DNA from: Lineus longissimus
Lineage: Eukaryota; Nemertea; Pilidiophora; Heteronemertea; Lineidae
Length of the DNA: 64,000 nt
Assembly: GCF_910592395.1 (NCBI RefSeq)
Contig: NC_088313.1
Location: 8,496,501 to 8,560,500, forward strand
Reading direction: 5' to 3'
Shown here: piece by piece, positions 34,225 through 46,360 of the stretch
How positions within the stretch are numbered: the stretch's first letter is position 1
How the letters are laid out: the number at the start of each line of letters is the position of its first letter
Program-made: the position numbers and the translations under genes
The notes under the pieces: generated by a model
Told to the model about the DNA's origin: nothing
The model's input: only the letters and a program-made list of their open reading frames with translations
Databases searched by the model: none

Positions 34225-37006
34225 CATTATCTTAAAAAATATTTAGGAGGCCCGGCAAGAGAAGCGGTTGCAGGCTGCTCTCTTCTTCGTTCAGAGAACG
34301 CCTACGAGAAAGCAAAATTAAATCTTAGAAGAAAGGTACGGCAGTGACTTTGCCGTATGTGATGCATTCAGAAAGAAGTTGGACTCTTGGCCCAAGCTCT
34401 CTGGAAAAGACAGCAAAGGACTCATGAAATTATCCGATATCCTAGAGTAGTGTGCAATTGCTCAGGAGGAGTTGAAGGGCCTCAACATGTTGAATGATAT
34501 CTGGGAGAATAGGAAATTACTCCAAAAGCTCCCAGATTGGATAATTTCCAGGTGGGGCCGCACCGTCAACAAGATCGAAAAGACCAGAAGAGAATACCCT
34601 ACATTCAAAGACTTCAGGACATTTCTCCCGGAAGAGGCTGAGATCGCGTGTGACCCAGTTGTTTCCATAGGATCGCTGAAGTCCCCAGAGACAGCAGTGG
34701 AGCCTAACCCCAAAAATGCGGCGAAGGGTACCGAGGGACCAGGAGCAAAGACCCTTCTTACGAAAACGACCGGTGACAACAAGAACACTACAACTACCGA
34801 CGCTGCTAAGGGAAAGACCAGCGTGTTCAGCTTCTGCGGAAAAAAAGGACATTAATTACATTCAAGAATGTCGCTCACTTCGCTGCAAAATTAAGACAAG
34901 AGAAGCGGGAGATTGTCAAGAACGGAGGTTTTTGCTATGGGTGTCTGAAAAAGGGCCACATGGTGAAGGAGTGCCCCAAACGCGGCACTTGCAAGCGTTG
35001 TAATGGAAAACATCCGACCAGTCTCCATGAGGAAAGGGGAGAGAGAGCAATTAAGAACCCCGACCCTGTGAAGGATGGAAAAGAAGCGACAGAGACAGTG
35101 AGAGAGAAAGCTTCCTGCAAGAGGACAGCCTGTTCCACTGCTAAACAGAATTGTGCCATGATAGTTCCAGTTTGGGTGTCCAGCTCAGACAATTCTGACA
35201 AAGAGCAATTGGTTTGTGCTCTACTGGACACACAATCAGACACTTCCTTCATACTCAGTCACACTGCAGACCGGCTGGGGACACATTCCACACAAGCCCA
35301 GTTGAGTTTGTCCACGATGACCACGAAGGATAGAGTAATAAATTGCCAGAGATATCGTCATCTCGTGGTCAGAGGTTTTGACAGCAAGGAAAAGATCCCC
35401 ATCCCGGTGGCTTACTCAAGAGAGTTTATACCAGGGAATGAAGACTACATTCCCACATCAAAGGTGGCCAAAAGCTGGCCCCACCTCAGAGAGGTCGCCA
35501 CAAGGCTTCAACCCCTCCAATACATCGACGTTGGGCTGCTGATTGGCTTTGACTGCCCTCAGGCACTGGCTCCGAGGTCCAGTACCCTTGGGCAGGGTAA
35601 TGAACCCTTTGCGATAGAGACGTCCCTTTGCTGGAGCCTTGTGGGCGGGGACCCCCTGCAGTCCTCGGGGGACAGTGTAGGACTATCTTGTATGGCAGTA
35701 TCAACCAAAGTCCCGGAACACTCCAGCTACCGGAAACACCAAACACGGTAAAGTTTGTGCTCAAGACGAGCATCAAGGAAACAACACTAAGACCACTCCA
35801 CCTAGCCGAGATATTAGAGGCCGATTTCAAACAAGATGGACCACAAGAAAACACCATGTCTCAAAAGGACATCCAGTTCCTTCGGATCCTGAGTGAAGGC
35901 ATCCACCAGCAAAAGGACGGCTTCTTCAACATGCCACTCCCAAAACCAGAGGAGATCAGAGTAGTTTTCGATTGTGGAGCTAAATTCCAGGGAACAAGCC
36001 TAACTGATCATCTCTTACAGGCCCCAGATCAATTGAGTGGGCTCCTGGTGTACTATTGTACCGTGAAGCCCTTAAAAGGTAGGCTTCACGGTGTTCATAG
36101 GGTTAACACAACTCGTTTGAAGTATACCGAACGTGCCTTATAAAGCTGTTCGCCATTGTTCTTAGCCTTGATTAATATTATTACACATTATAAGCAGTGA
36201 GTCCAGGTGTCCGAGTCACGCGGTTCCAAGTCGGGGGATTGCGGCGACAGCAGTATTCGTCTTCCGTAATCCTGGACTCTGAGCTCGTGACTTGGCGTCT
36301 GGGTATTTAAGCACTGGGCACGTCAGCTCTCCCTTCTCTTTCCTCTCTGTTGCCAACCACCTCTGAACTAGGACTTTGAGCGTGCTCTGCCGTTAAGGAT
36401 TACAAACTGATTGTGATTGTAAGTACGAATAAACTACAAGTATTCTGATTAATACTCTTGTCTTCTGGCTTCCTCTTCTACCAGCAGTTAGTCTCTTTGC
36501 AAGTTCAGCCGGTCTATGGCAGCAGGGTTTCTGGATACCCCGTATCCAGGGACCTTGTGTACACTATGCCGCTTCCGTCTTGGAAAGGTCGCATTCATGT
36601 GTGACATAGAGCGCATGTTCCATCGCTTCCGAGTCAGATATGACCACCAAAATTACATAAGATTCCTGTGGTGGGAAGATGGAAACCGTGAGACAGAACC
36701 AGTGAGCTATCGTCACCAGGGTGCGCCATATATGGACTACGAAATATGGCGGAGAAGTTTAGGGACCTTGGCCCAGAAGTCTCTGCATTCATAGCTGAAA
36801 ACTTCTACATGGACGACGGTTTAGGGAGCACAGACGAAGTAAAAGAGGCAATCAAGGACATCAAAGGTGCGATATCAATCTGCCAGAAAGGAAACGTGAC
36901 TCCACAAAATGGCGTCAAACAGCAGGGAAGTGCTTGAGTCCATTCCGCCGTCCGAAAGAGCTAAGGATATCATGGAACTTGATCTGTCACTTGATGACTT
37001 CCCCAT
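34225..37006 (+). pseudogene. BEL/Pao gag-protease-RT, 5' half
   Basis: From about 34240 the plus strand encodes BEL/Pao gag (GGPAREAV motif, then a YGSDFAV stretch), with a stop at 34448 and frameshifts. Cys-rich zinc-knuckle sequence follows (34830-35010). The aspartic protease region near 35220 reads LDTQSD, where a Gly is expected in the DTG motif. The protease-RT linker ends around 35930 with an internal deletion. After a solo LTR (36057-36563) RT continues through a KVAFMCDIERMFH motif and the FYMDDGL catalytic box (about 36806-36826). The frame ends at 37006 against a Gypsy LTR. The 3' half is at 9614-12008. Confidence 0.85.
36057..36563. repeat. Solo LTR, 507 bp, inside BEL/Pao RT
   Basis: It begins TGTACC and ends GTGTACA. 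It is flanked by a perfect 4-bp duplication CTAT (36053-36056 and 36564-36567). It contains a TATTTAA promoter-like box near 36303 and an AATAAA near 36427. Removing it restores the continuous RT frame. No internal region remains, so it is an LTR-LTR recombination product of an unidentified element. Confidence 0.85.
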
Positions 37007-37198
37007 TGTTTCGTTAGGCAGGGCCAGTAGCAATAGAACGGAGACTTATATCGGAGGAAGACGACTAATTTATTCTTGCTGAGCAACCATGCTTTTACAA
37101 CGACAACAGCAACACTAATTCCAGAACGACTGGGTGTCTCACACTTCAACCGAAGACAGAAACAAATATTGATAACTGTATAATAGCATCACGCAACA
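37007..37198 (-). repeat. 3' LTR of the Gypsy element inserted in BEL/Pao
   Basis: This 192-bp sequence matches the LTR at 12009-12197 in opposite window orientation. On the minus strand it is preceded by a polypurine tract (AAAAAAGGGAGGA, about 37211-37199) and starts TGTTGCGTG. The adjacent CCCAT (37002-37006) is the target duplication partner of ATGGG at 12004-12008. The 3' untranslated stretch of the element (37199-37657) is AT-rich and non-coding. Confidence 0.85.
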
Positions 37199-37657
37199 TC
37201 CTCCCTTTTTTAGATAGTACACATATCAGTACAGAGAAGGTTCAACTAAACAATTATTCAAAAGGATATACTGACTTAAGAAAAGAGTTTATATGAGAAC
37301 AATCACTTTAGCAGAACTATTAATTACCCAATGCTCGAACTTAGAACTCAAAATCTCAGTAATCGGACTTAAACTGACAAGACTGATGTCTTAACTATTT
37401 TGTAGAGTCTAATCCACTAAATTACAAACTTCAAACTCACAATGCTAAATATCACTGACTTAGCGAACATGGTCTATAAGGAATCTTCCTTTGAAAAGTC
37501 CACAAAATGCCTTCATGAATATAGTATGAATGCAGAACATGTAAATTGAAATATTGTCCATCTTTACCCAGTCAATTACAATACACATCGCAGGATATAA
37601 CCTAAATCTACTACAGTAGTTTCACTCATTTTCATTGATCAAAAGTCAAACAAACCA

Positions 37658-40263
37658 TCACTTTGGAACATAATCTGCTAGGTATTTTGGCGGCTTGCTC
37701 ACTCTTGAACTGCGTCTTGTTGGCGCATCAGTGGACTGAACCGCACCAGATGTACTCTCATCAGGATTTGAATCAGATGCGCCTGTCTCATTAAAACCAT
37801 GAGAAGGTTGAATTGTTGGCGCTCTTTCAACAGAATGATCAACGTTGCCAGTAGGATTTACAGATCCTGATACAGGCGGAGGAGGAAACAGGAATGGTGG
37901 CTCGCGCACAAAAGGTACAGAAGTGTGTCGCATTTGAGACCGGTTGCGACGGTATACTCCCCCAGCACGACTTTCTATCAAGTACGTGCGATTGCCAAGT
38001 ATTTGAACTACTTTTCCAAGAATCCACCTTTCCTTTTCCTTCTTCTCAAAATAAACACTCTGTCCCACTGACAGCTTTGGTAGTGCGCATGCCTTCTTAT
38101 CATAACTTCGTTTCATAGCACTTTTGCGCATTTTTCTACCCTTTGACACTTCAATGTCGCCCTTTTCCATATATGGGATGACTGACCTAGTTTTGTGTCC
38201 GAGGAGCATTTCTGTAGGACTTTGTCCTGTGTTCTCTCTCGGAGTGTTCCTAAGTTCTAGCAAGGCAATGTTTGGATCAGTTCTTGTTTTCCGGGCCTTT
38301 ATCAAAAGTTGCTTTGCGATCTTTACAGCGGCTTCTGCTCGACCGTTAGCAGAATGATGTCCTGGGGACGACTCGATATGAATGATTCCCCAGTCCTTCA
38401 TGAATTTTCGGAATTCACTAGATGTCAGTTGAGATCCGGGGTCACTTTGGAATATACGCGGGATGTCATATCTAGCAAAGTGTTTCTTAAGCACATTTAT
38501 CACTTGAGAGCTAGTGATTGTTGGCAAGAAGTCAACCTCGATGAAGTTGGAGAAGAAATCCACAGTAACTAAGTACTGGCGACCAGAAATCTCAAAGATA
38601 TCTGCTCCCACTTTGTCCCAAGGTCATTGACCATCATCCTGAGGGATCAGTGGTTCCTTAGGGCTACGGGCCCTAAACTCTTGGCACGGCTCACATGTAT
38701 CAACCATTTGCTTAATATCTTGCGCAAGTCCTGGCCAAAACACGAGACCTCGAGCGCGTCGGAGCATACTGTTCAGTCCAAGGTGAGCGGAATGCAAACG
38801 CTGCTTTTAATCGCCACGTTGGTCGCTTCTGCTGGCTTACGCTGAAATATTTCACTACTGACTTTAAGACCGATGGCAAACGAAGCCAGCGATAACGACC
38901 AAACGGAGTGATCATCGTAGTAAGGAGACTTGATTCATGATCTAACCTCACGTGCCAGAATGCGTTTTTCACGTCAAGTTTACTAAACACTTTTGCCCTG
39001 TTTAGCATAGGCAAAATATTATCTAGCGTTGGGAGTTTATAATTTTCCCTCATAAGGGCTTCATTCAGTGGTTGGGGATCGATACAGATTCTTAGCTTGC
39101 CATTAGTCTTTTTGACAACGGCCATTTGGCTCACCCATTCCGTTGGTTCTGACACAGCTGTCATGACGCCAAGTTCTACAAGTCTGTCTAATTCTTCTTT
39201 GACGCCAGTGTTTAGCGCTATCAGCACATTTTTGCAAGGTAAAGCTCGCGGTTTCACTTCGGGATTTACCCTGAGGTGCGCTTCCCCAAGGTCACCAAGC
39301 TTTGATGCAGAACTTACTTGCGCTACAAAACGGTCATTGTTGACAGTGATCAATCCCATTTTCTGAATAGTACTCAGGCCCAGTATTAAAGCATGAGTGA
39401 TTATTTGACAAAAAATTCACATGTTGCACCTCTCCAGTACGAATATTGCGTAGGGGTAGGAGCGCCTCCCCCACCGGTTTCACATTTGTGTCGTTCCACA
39501 TGATGAGATTCCTCGACGTAACTCTAACCTGTTCCTTTTTAACGAATCTCTGGCACAGAGTATTCACCTCTGCACCCGTATCGAGTTGAAAGTGTAAATG
39601 ACAGCCGTTTACTGCCATTTTCGCCGTAAGCGTACGTTTTTCCTTCCGTTTCGACGTGACACCTTGTAGAAAGAAGTCGTCATCAGATGAGGATCCGGCG
39701 TCCTGAGTAACTCGTTTCACTTTTGGCTTTTTGCATTTCGCTGCAAAATGGTTCCTACCCGAGCAGTTTTCGCAGGTTTTGCCCCAGGCTGGACACTTTT
39801 CTTTCAGCATTAAGTGTGCTCTCCCACAGTACTTGCACTCTTTAGTTTCTACGCTTGCACTGCTGCTACTAGACTTGTTCTTGTAATGCGAGTCCTTGCG
39901 GTCACCATGTGGCTGCGACCGCCCACTAGCTTTATCATTAGCCTTAGACTTAGAGTCCGGAAAAGTTTTAGGCCTGCGGGTGCCTTTCACACCTTTCACA
40001 GATGAATCTCTTTCATTTCGCAGTGCTTTGCCCTGGACTGTGGCATTTTCAGCGGCTTTGCAGATATTTATGCATTTTTCTAAAGTTAGTCTGGACTCAC
40101 GCAGTAGGAGTTTTTGCGTGTCTTGGTCGCGGATGCCTAATACCACACGGTCGCGTAAAATAGAGTCCAGGCTATCAGCATGGTAATTACATGTTTTTAT
40201 TAGTGTCCTGATAGCCGAGAGAAACGCATCAAAGCTCTCTCCCTGCCGCTGTTCACGCTTATT
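37658..40263 (-). pseudogene. Ty3/Gypsy gag (C-terminal part)-protease-RT-integrase
   Basis: Homology starts at 40263 in the middle of gag. Two CCHC knuckles (about 39850-39740) follow, then a protease with LDTGAE (near 39590-39570). A frameshift near 39360 leads into RT, with FSKLDVKNAFW and FGRYRW motifs. RT breaks off near 38870, so the catalytic YxDD half of RT and all RNase H are deleted. Integrase zinc-finger remains (38790-38640) and the core with its D, D, E residues (ADIF, SDPGSQ, NGRAEA) continue to a stop at 37658. The 5' part of the gag is at 12409-14448 on the other strand. The element is clearly defective. Confidence 0.88.
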
Positions 40264-42380
40264 AAGAGCAAATTTCATTATTTTGTTTTTAGGAGAAGGG
40301 CAATTATGATCATGTTGATTCAAACATACCGTTGGTAATTGATGTCACAGCCTTTAACACCTTCGGTGCCAAAGGTTTTTTAGAGGGGTACTTTTTGCAC
40401 TAAAATGACTACATGTACATCTTTTGCAAGAAATGCTGTAGCCGGGCCAAAAATCATTCAAATTAGCCGGGGATGCATTCAAAACACGGCAAACAAGTCC
40501 ACCTCCTGCGTGCATGTAGTCGCAGCGGTTGAAAGTATCTTGCCGTGGCGGCAGGGGGATGAGAAACTTGAACATTTTACTGTGCGAGCCACATTTGGTG
40601 GGAAATGCCAACTTTGAAGGCCTGTAGCTCCTAAACGGTGCAAGATATCGAAAAACGGAGGACACCAAAATGATCTGAAATCTTCTCCTCTTCATTTTGG
40701 CACCAGGTCTTAACTACTCGTATTTGCATAAACACTTGCATGTACACGTACATGTATTTGATATTGCTAACTTATAAGTAACACCATTGAGACCACGACT
40801 AATTCCAAGTCAAGCAATAGTCTCTGAGACGCAATAACTTTTACAACTCCAGCTTCCAATTTTCTAATTCATGGTTGCTGCATTATCCTCATACATTTGC
40901 TTTTGCATGTACATAGTTATAAAAAGTTTGAACACAATGATAAGTTAAGATTTAATGAGACTACAGTAATCGAGACTTGGAATTAGTTTCGGACCATTTT
41001 CATGCAGTTAGTGTTAGGGGGCGTGCCTCACTAGGTCCTTTGGTTTTGTTTCAGACAAACTTACCAATTGTCTAGCAAAGCCAAACCTATTACGGTTCAG
41101 GTCATCAGGTGGTCAGTGAGACCAAAGCCAACCATAATAGAAAGTGAACATGAACTAGAACTGAACGAATTGGTTAGGCATAACTGTTATGACGAAGAAG
41201 AAGCATTTTGAATTCGTAACATTGATTATAATGCGCAAGAGCTGATTATGTTGGCTTAAATGTGACAGTGTACATGATTCGATGTTCTCAAACATACATG
41301 TATGCCATGTGTGAAATAGTAATAAAAAAACAACAACCTTACATACCATGTTATGTAACTTCTTAATTATCGACTATATGCATTATTATCAAACTGACTA
41401 TTTGAGTGGATGCGATCAGGGGGACTCCAAGTTGATTCGTCAGGGGGAGATGAAACTGATGACTAAGGGGCCACATCCCTGCCACCTCCCCCCACCCCTT
41501 ACACAGCTACAGCTGTCCGTGCCCCAGACAAATGACTGATATCCCCGCAAATAATCTGAATACTAACCCCCAAACGGAACTCGCAGGATGGCAAAAAACG
41601 ATATATATAAAGCATTGGAGCATTAACAAGATACAGAGTCACTAATCAAACTTACGGAAAATAAGGAGAAAAATTGGCCAAGCTTAACTTTCTTCCGTCA
41701 TAGAATCTATGATGGAACATGATAGATTCTATAACGGATTCCATCAACTATCGACTGACGGCCCATGGACATTTCATCCACGGACGCCCATCCACGGATA
41801 GCTGATGGAGATTCTCCACCACCTATCCGTGGACAGCCCATGGACGGAACGTTCATGATTAATCACCATCTGCTATCCGTGGACGGAGACTTTTGCCTGA
41901 GTATACACGACCGACAGGGCATACATTTTGTAAACATTAACATGATCATTGACATTGTCATAGACAGTCTATACCATCTCTGGACTTTGAGGAGAGTGCC
42001 TTTGATTTATCATCAATCGTGTTTACAAACAGGCTTTCACATAATCATAACTCCATTGTACGAAATGTACAAGAGATTGTGTGTATAGGGGCCCTGTGTG
42101 TAGTTACATGACAGGCCGATCGATGAGATGCATGCACGATGACGATGCTGGACGAAATTGTATCCTTAAAAATGAGCTCCGAAATGCCTATTTCGAACAC
42201 AAATTTCCGCCAACTAACTTGATGCACTTGTTCTACATAACTATTACAAAGAGTTAAAACCCATTTGATGATAATAATTTATTAAGAAATATTGATTGTT
42301 TCAAGTCGGAGTAGTCGGAGAATACTTACAACTCAGGCAGGTCCCAGTCGTTTTCACAAGCGAGTAAACAACCTAACGCG
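40264..42380. other. Non-coding stretch right of the right inversion breakpoint
   Basis: No gene is visible. Near 41783-41885 the words TCCACGGATAG and CTATCCGTGGA alternate in opposite orientation, giving local dyad symmetry. A GACTAATTCCAAGTC segment at about 40797 reappears inverted as GACTTGGAATTAGT at about 40975. Confidence 0.4.
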
Positions 42381-42385
42381 GTGAA

Positions 42386-43118
42386 ACCCCGTTCTTATTG
42401 ATGACGTACCACGCAAACTCGCTATTCCACTCATGCCTAAGGTCAAGGCTGAACTTGATCGTATGGAATCTCTCTCTCTGTTCTTCGTAAAGTGTACGAG
42501 CCAACTGAGTGGTGTGCACCCATGGTCGTCGTTCCGAAGAAAAAATGAAACGTCAGGATTTGTTGCAATTTTACTAAATTGAACGAATCAGTGAAACGCG
42601 AGCGCCATCAACTGCCTTCAGTTGACCATGTTCTTGGACAGATGGCTGGGGCAAAAGTGTTCTCAAAACTGGATGCCAATCGAGGATTTCACCAAATAAA
42701 GCTCGCGGATGAAGCATCGCAGCTGGCTACGTGTTTCATCACCCCCTTCGGACGATACTGCTATCAGAGGCTGCCCTTTGGCAAAAATTCTGGTCCAGAA
42801 CATTACCAACGCCAGATACATAGTATCTTGCGGGATTTGGAGGGCGTTGTATGCATCATGGACGACATTGTGGTGTTTGCTGATACTGAAGAAGAACATG
42901 ATATTCGGTTGGACAAAGTGCTTAAACGGCTCGCTCAGGCCGGTGTCACTCTTAATCGCGCGAAGTGCTTGTTCAAGGTTCCTGAAATAACATTTGCTGG
43001 CCATGTGGTTGGTAAAGATGGCATTAAGGCGGATCCTGGAAAAGTGGGGGCAATATCAAAATTGCCCCCACCTCAAAATGTCGCGGATCTACGTAGATTC
43101 ATGGGGACCCAAGTATAA
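42386..43118 (+). pseudogene. Ty3/Gypsy reverse transcriptase fragment
   Basis: From about 42390 to 42578 degraded sequence corresponds to the RT N-terminal region. From 42579 the frame is open with FSKLDANRGFHQI, RLPFG and a catalytic MDDI box near 42862. The start of the connection region follows (LRRFMG at 43105) before the frame ends at 43118. RNase H and integrase are absent. No LTRs can be paired with it. It is a separate lineage from the element at 37.7-40.3 kb. Confidence 0.8.
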
Positions 43119-43749
43119 TGGATGCAGGCGGATCGCTGTCCATTCTACTTGAGGGCTTGTGTGTAAATAGACTTTGTGCCAGTGTTTTGGTCTTATCTGA
43201 CTTTGTGTGTTTACGTTGAACCTTGTATTGTTCATTCAGACTGTTTATGCAGTTGTGTTTAAGTTCAAATCAATATATCTTAAAAAGCTTTAGAGTAGTT
43301 TTCGAACTGTTACAAGACAACCCGAACTCTTGGACTACGGTGTTAAGCTGAAGAGTAGTAAAAGACAACGCTACAGTGCATGTAGTAGTAACTTGGACAA
43401 AGTTAGTTATCTTAAAAACGGGAGATGTGCTGTTAGTGTCTTCAAGGCCTATCACGGCCCCTGCGGAATTGGTCTTGTGGTTGTTGTTACCTTCATGCTT
43501 GTAAATAGAATCAATACATATTTAGTTCTTCAAGATCCTCTTAGCTCCAACTCCTTCCGACCCATCCTGACACGACAGTGTATATTGAGAGTTCGGCCAA
43601 TTTGCCAACTGAGACTTGTTTCACGAATCTGCGCGAGTTTTGATTGAATTCCGCAAATAAACAGCACTTTTGTACAGGATTTAAGCTGTTAAGGTGGACA
43701 TGCAAATGAAATTCTTTGATCTGTCCTGAATTATGTGTCGAGGGGATAA

Positions 43750-44440
43750 ATCCCCCCGAACCCCCTAAAATTGTTGGGATCATTAGGCCACGGCCGATGT
43801 GGAAATTGTTCCGCAGGTGCATATATTGGCAAAAAAAGTCAATAACAATAATTTTTTCTCGCTAAATTGCACGCGCAGTGGGCAGTCAAGTGCATGTTAG
43901 ATGGTACGAAAAGCGTATTTGCATTATTTGGATCATGTTGTATTGTTGATTAAGTGTGATTTCGAGAAAACACTGAAGAAACACGTCTTGGCAACAGTTA
44001 CCAGGCGAGCGCGCGCGTGTGTTGAATATACTATATGTCACGTGACCTCGGCAAAATTGAAACAAAACGTCGGCATTTTTGTGAGTAATGCGTGATTTAG
44101 GCGGCAGTTTTTTCTAATTAGAATACAAACAAATGTTTCCTGATTTTTTTAGGCATGTGTCGGGGGGAAAGGCCCCCGAACCCCCCTAAAATTGAAATTA
44201 ATTCTTGAAAATTGAAAATCAGCCAATGGGGCGCGACCTACCGATGCGCTGGAGCGACGCACAGACACATGAAACTACCCCGCATATTTATCAGCGCCCT
44301 TTTTGACCAACAATTTTTGTTTCAAGCTATACAGGGAATTTCTAATGGAAATGCACTAATTCCTTCACGCATGTATAGCTTACGCACCCCTACCTAAAGG
44401 GGGGTGTATCAAAAAAACACCCCCCGAACCCCCCTGAAAT
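43750..44440. repeat. Dispersed CCCCCGAACCCCCCTAAAATTG motifs
   Basis: The motif occurs three times, near 43755, 44177 and 44424. Each copy is preceded by an inverted GGGG-rich stretch, so each could form a short stem. The surrounding 43119-45350 has no recognisable gene. Confidence 0.5.
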
Positions 44441-44887
44441 TGAAGTGTAATTAAAAAACAGTGTGAATATTCATGTGGTTCTCTCTCGGAGCTCAGAATA
44501 GTCGAGTTGCTTCATTCGCGCGTTTATCTCTTCTGGCGGCCATTTTAAGTCAAATTTAAGCCATTTGAAACAAATCCATGGACTTGAGAAACATTGTTTA
44601 CATTGGATACGTCGTGTGCACGTTAACCAATTAGCGCTTCGCTGCGCGCTTATTAAGAGAATTATTTTAGATAGCATTAAAAATATACTCTTAAATACAC
44701 TTTTACTCCCGTAAGTAAACAACATCAACTGATCAACATGGCGCCCACGGCTAATTTCTTGAATCGCACTGAAAATAAGCTTGTACAAAACAACGGTTAT
44801 GATTGACCCGCATAAGTAGGGTACGGACGCACTGTTGGGGTATCAGCGGACTGGACTGTCAGTGAACGGGGCACGTTTCCTGCCTTA

Positions 44888-44974
44888 CTCGGAGTGGGAG
44901 TGGGAGTCGGAGCTGATCTTAACCTCCCTATTAGAGACCTTTAGCAACGTCCTGACTCCCACTCCCACTCCGAG
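44888..44974. repeat. Perfect 21-bp inverted repeat
   Basis: The arms at 44888-44908 and 44954-44974 are perfect reverse complements of a GGAGTGGGAGTGGGAGTC sequence, separated by 45 bases. They may be ends of a short element or a structured motif. Confidence 0.7.
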
Positions 44975-45356
44975 GTGATTCCCTTTCTGCGTCCTACGTC
45001 ATCAATTGGTGCGGGGGTTTCCCGGTTGAGGCGGTAAACTCGTAAAAACGAGTTGGCAGCTCTGAAGTCGTAAGTGCTTTCCCACTTGCTTTTCCTCTTG
45101 TTTGAACACGCTAAAAGAATAATTTAGCTTCGAAGTGTCTTCTATGAACACTTTTCGCGAATGTATAATCAATTCAATCGGGATGGAGGCTTTTGAACGC
45201 TTCAAATTGATGTGTTTTTGTGGTGCCGTCCGCGCCGTAAAAAATTGTATACATGCATGTACATGGTGTACATAATGTACAGAGAGCCATACATGACATG
45301 GCTACATGACATGGCTAATCTGCACCCCACACACCCTATTCCTTTGCTGCTGTTGG

Positions 45357-45662
45357 TGTCACATACCACCCTTGCTTTCACCCCTATTGCTTAATAATGG
45401 TAGCGACCATCGGCATATAGGCCTTGGTCGCGTTGGCCTCGCCCGTTTTGGTCCCTGGTCTTTTGGCCACATAATAATTGGACATGCAAGAGCAGAGCAA
45501 GAACAGCCGTAAGTTTTCGTTTTAGTTCGTATTTTGCCATTGGTGCGTATTTTGTGATATGTTTACGTTTACTTATGTTTGTATATGCTTTTTTAGGTTT
45601 CATAATAAAACGCAGTAGAGGAAAAAGCCTTCGTTGAGTCGCCGCAGCCCTTGGTTGTGACA
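45357..45662 (+). repeat. 5' LTR of the GMR1-like element
   Basis: It runs TGTCACATACC...TTGTGACA, with a polyadenylation signal AATAAA near 45604. It is about 97% identical to 51440-51745. Confidence 0.9.
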
Positions 45663-46360
45663 TCTGGCGACCCCGGCAGGACTGTTTTCGTCAGTCCGAC
45701 ACCGTCAGTATAGAGCATCGTCGGACAGTCGACACCGTCCACATCTGGCAGGACTCCAGTTCCACTGTTTCGCGACGACAGGACTACGTAGTGTACAGGA
45801 CGTCGACAATACACGTCACACCATTCAGCGTCCAAGAACTTGCAGGACTTCGTCCCAATTCGTGAACGGCAAGCCACGCAGGAGAAGAAATTCCCGTGCA
45901 GCTCTGTAGAATTTCCGGTATTTACAACGTATACGAGTCGTATTCAACCTGGCTGTACAAGGTGGTAAGATTACTGTTTTGTGACTTTCCTTGTGACAAG
46001 AAACAAATCTCAGATGAGCTCTGGTTTCCACCCGCCGACAGTTTCGTGGAAGAAGACAAAGAGACATTCATAACAATCATTGTTGTTCGCCATTGAATGC
46101 ATTTGTAGAGTGTGTTATACTGTAGGCCCTGATGTTTGATTCGTATTGTTGAAGTATTGAGTTCTTTCACCCTGTTTTTTTTTAGAAACGGTTGTTCCTT
46201 AGCCTTATTATCAGTCAGTTTTACTCGTAAATTTCCATCATGACTTCTTCAGCGACGTAGTTCGGTTGTCGCTCGCGTTGCTTGAGTCGCGATTATTTGG
46301 AACCCTGGTTGACCTGGTCGATTGGTTGCGTGCAAGTTTCTCGAATTTTATTGATTCGCT

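Noticed and set aside
9614-40263. Two independent BEL/Pao and two independent Gypsy truncated copies
   Set aside because: The halves are complementary with no meaningful overlap, and the LTR-flanking 5-bp target sequences match across loci. Independent truncations would have to coincide at three points.
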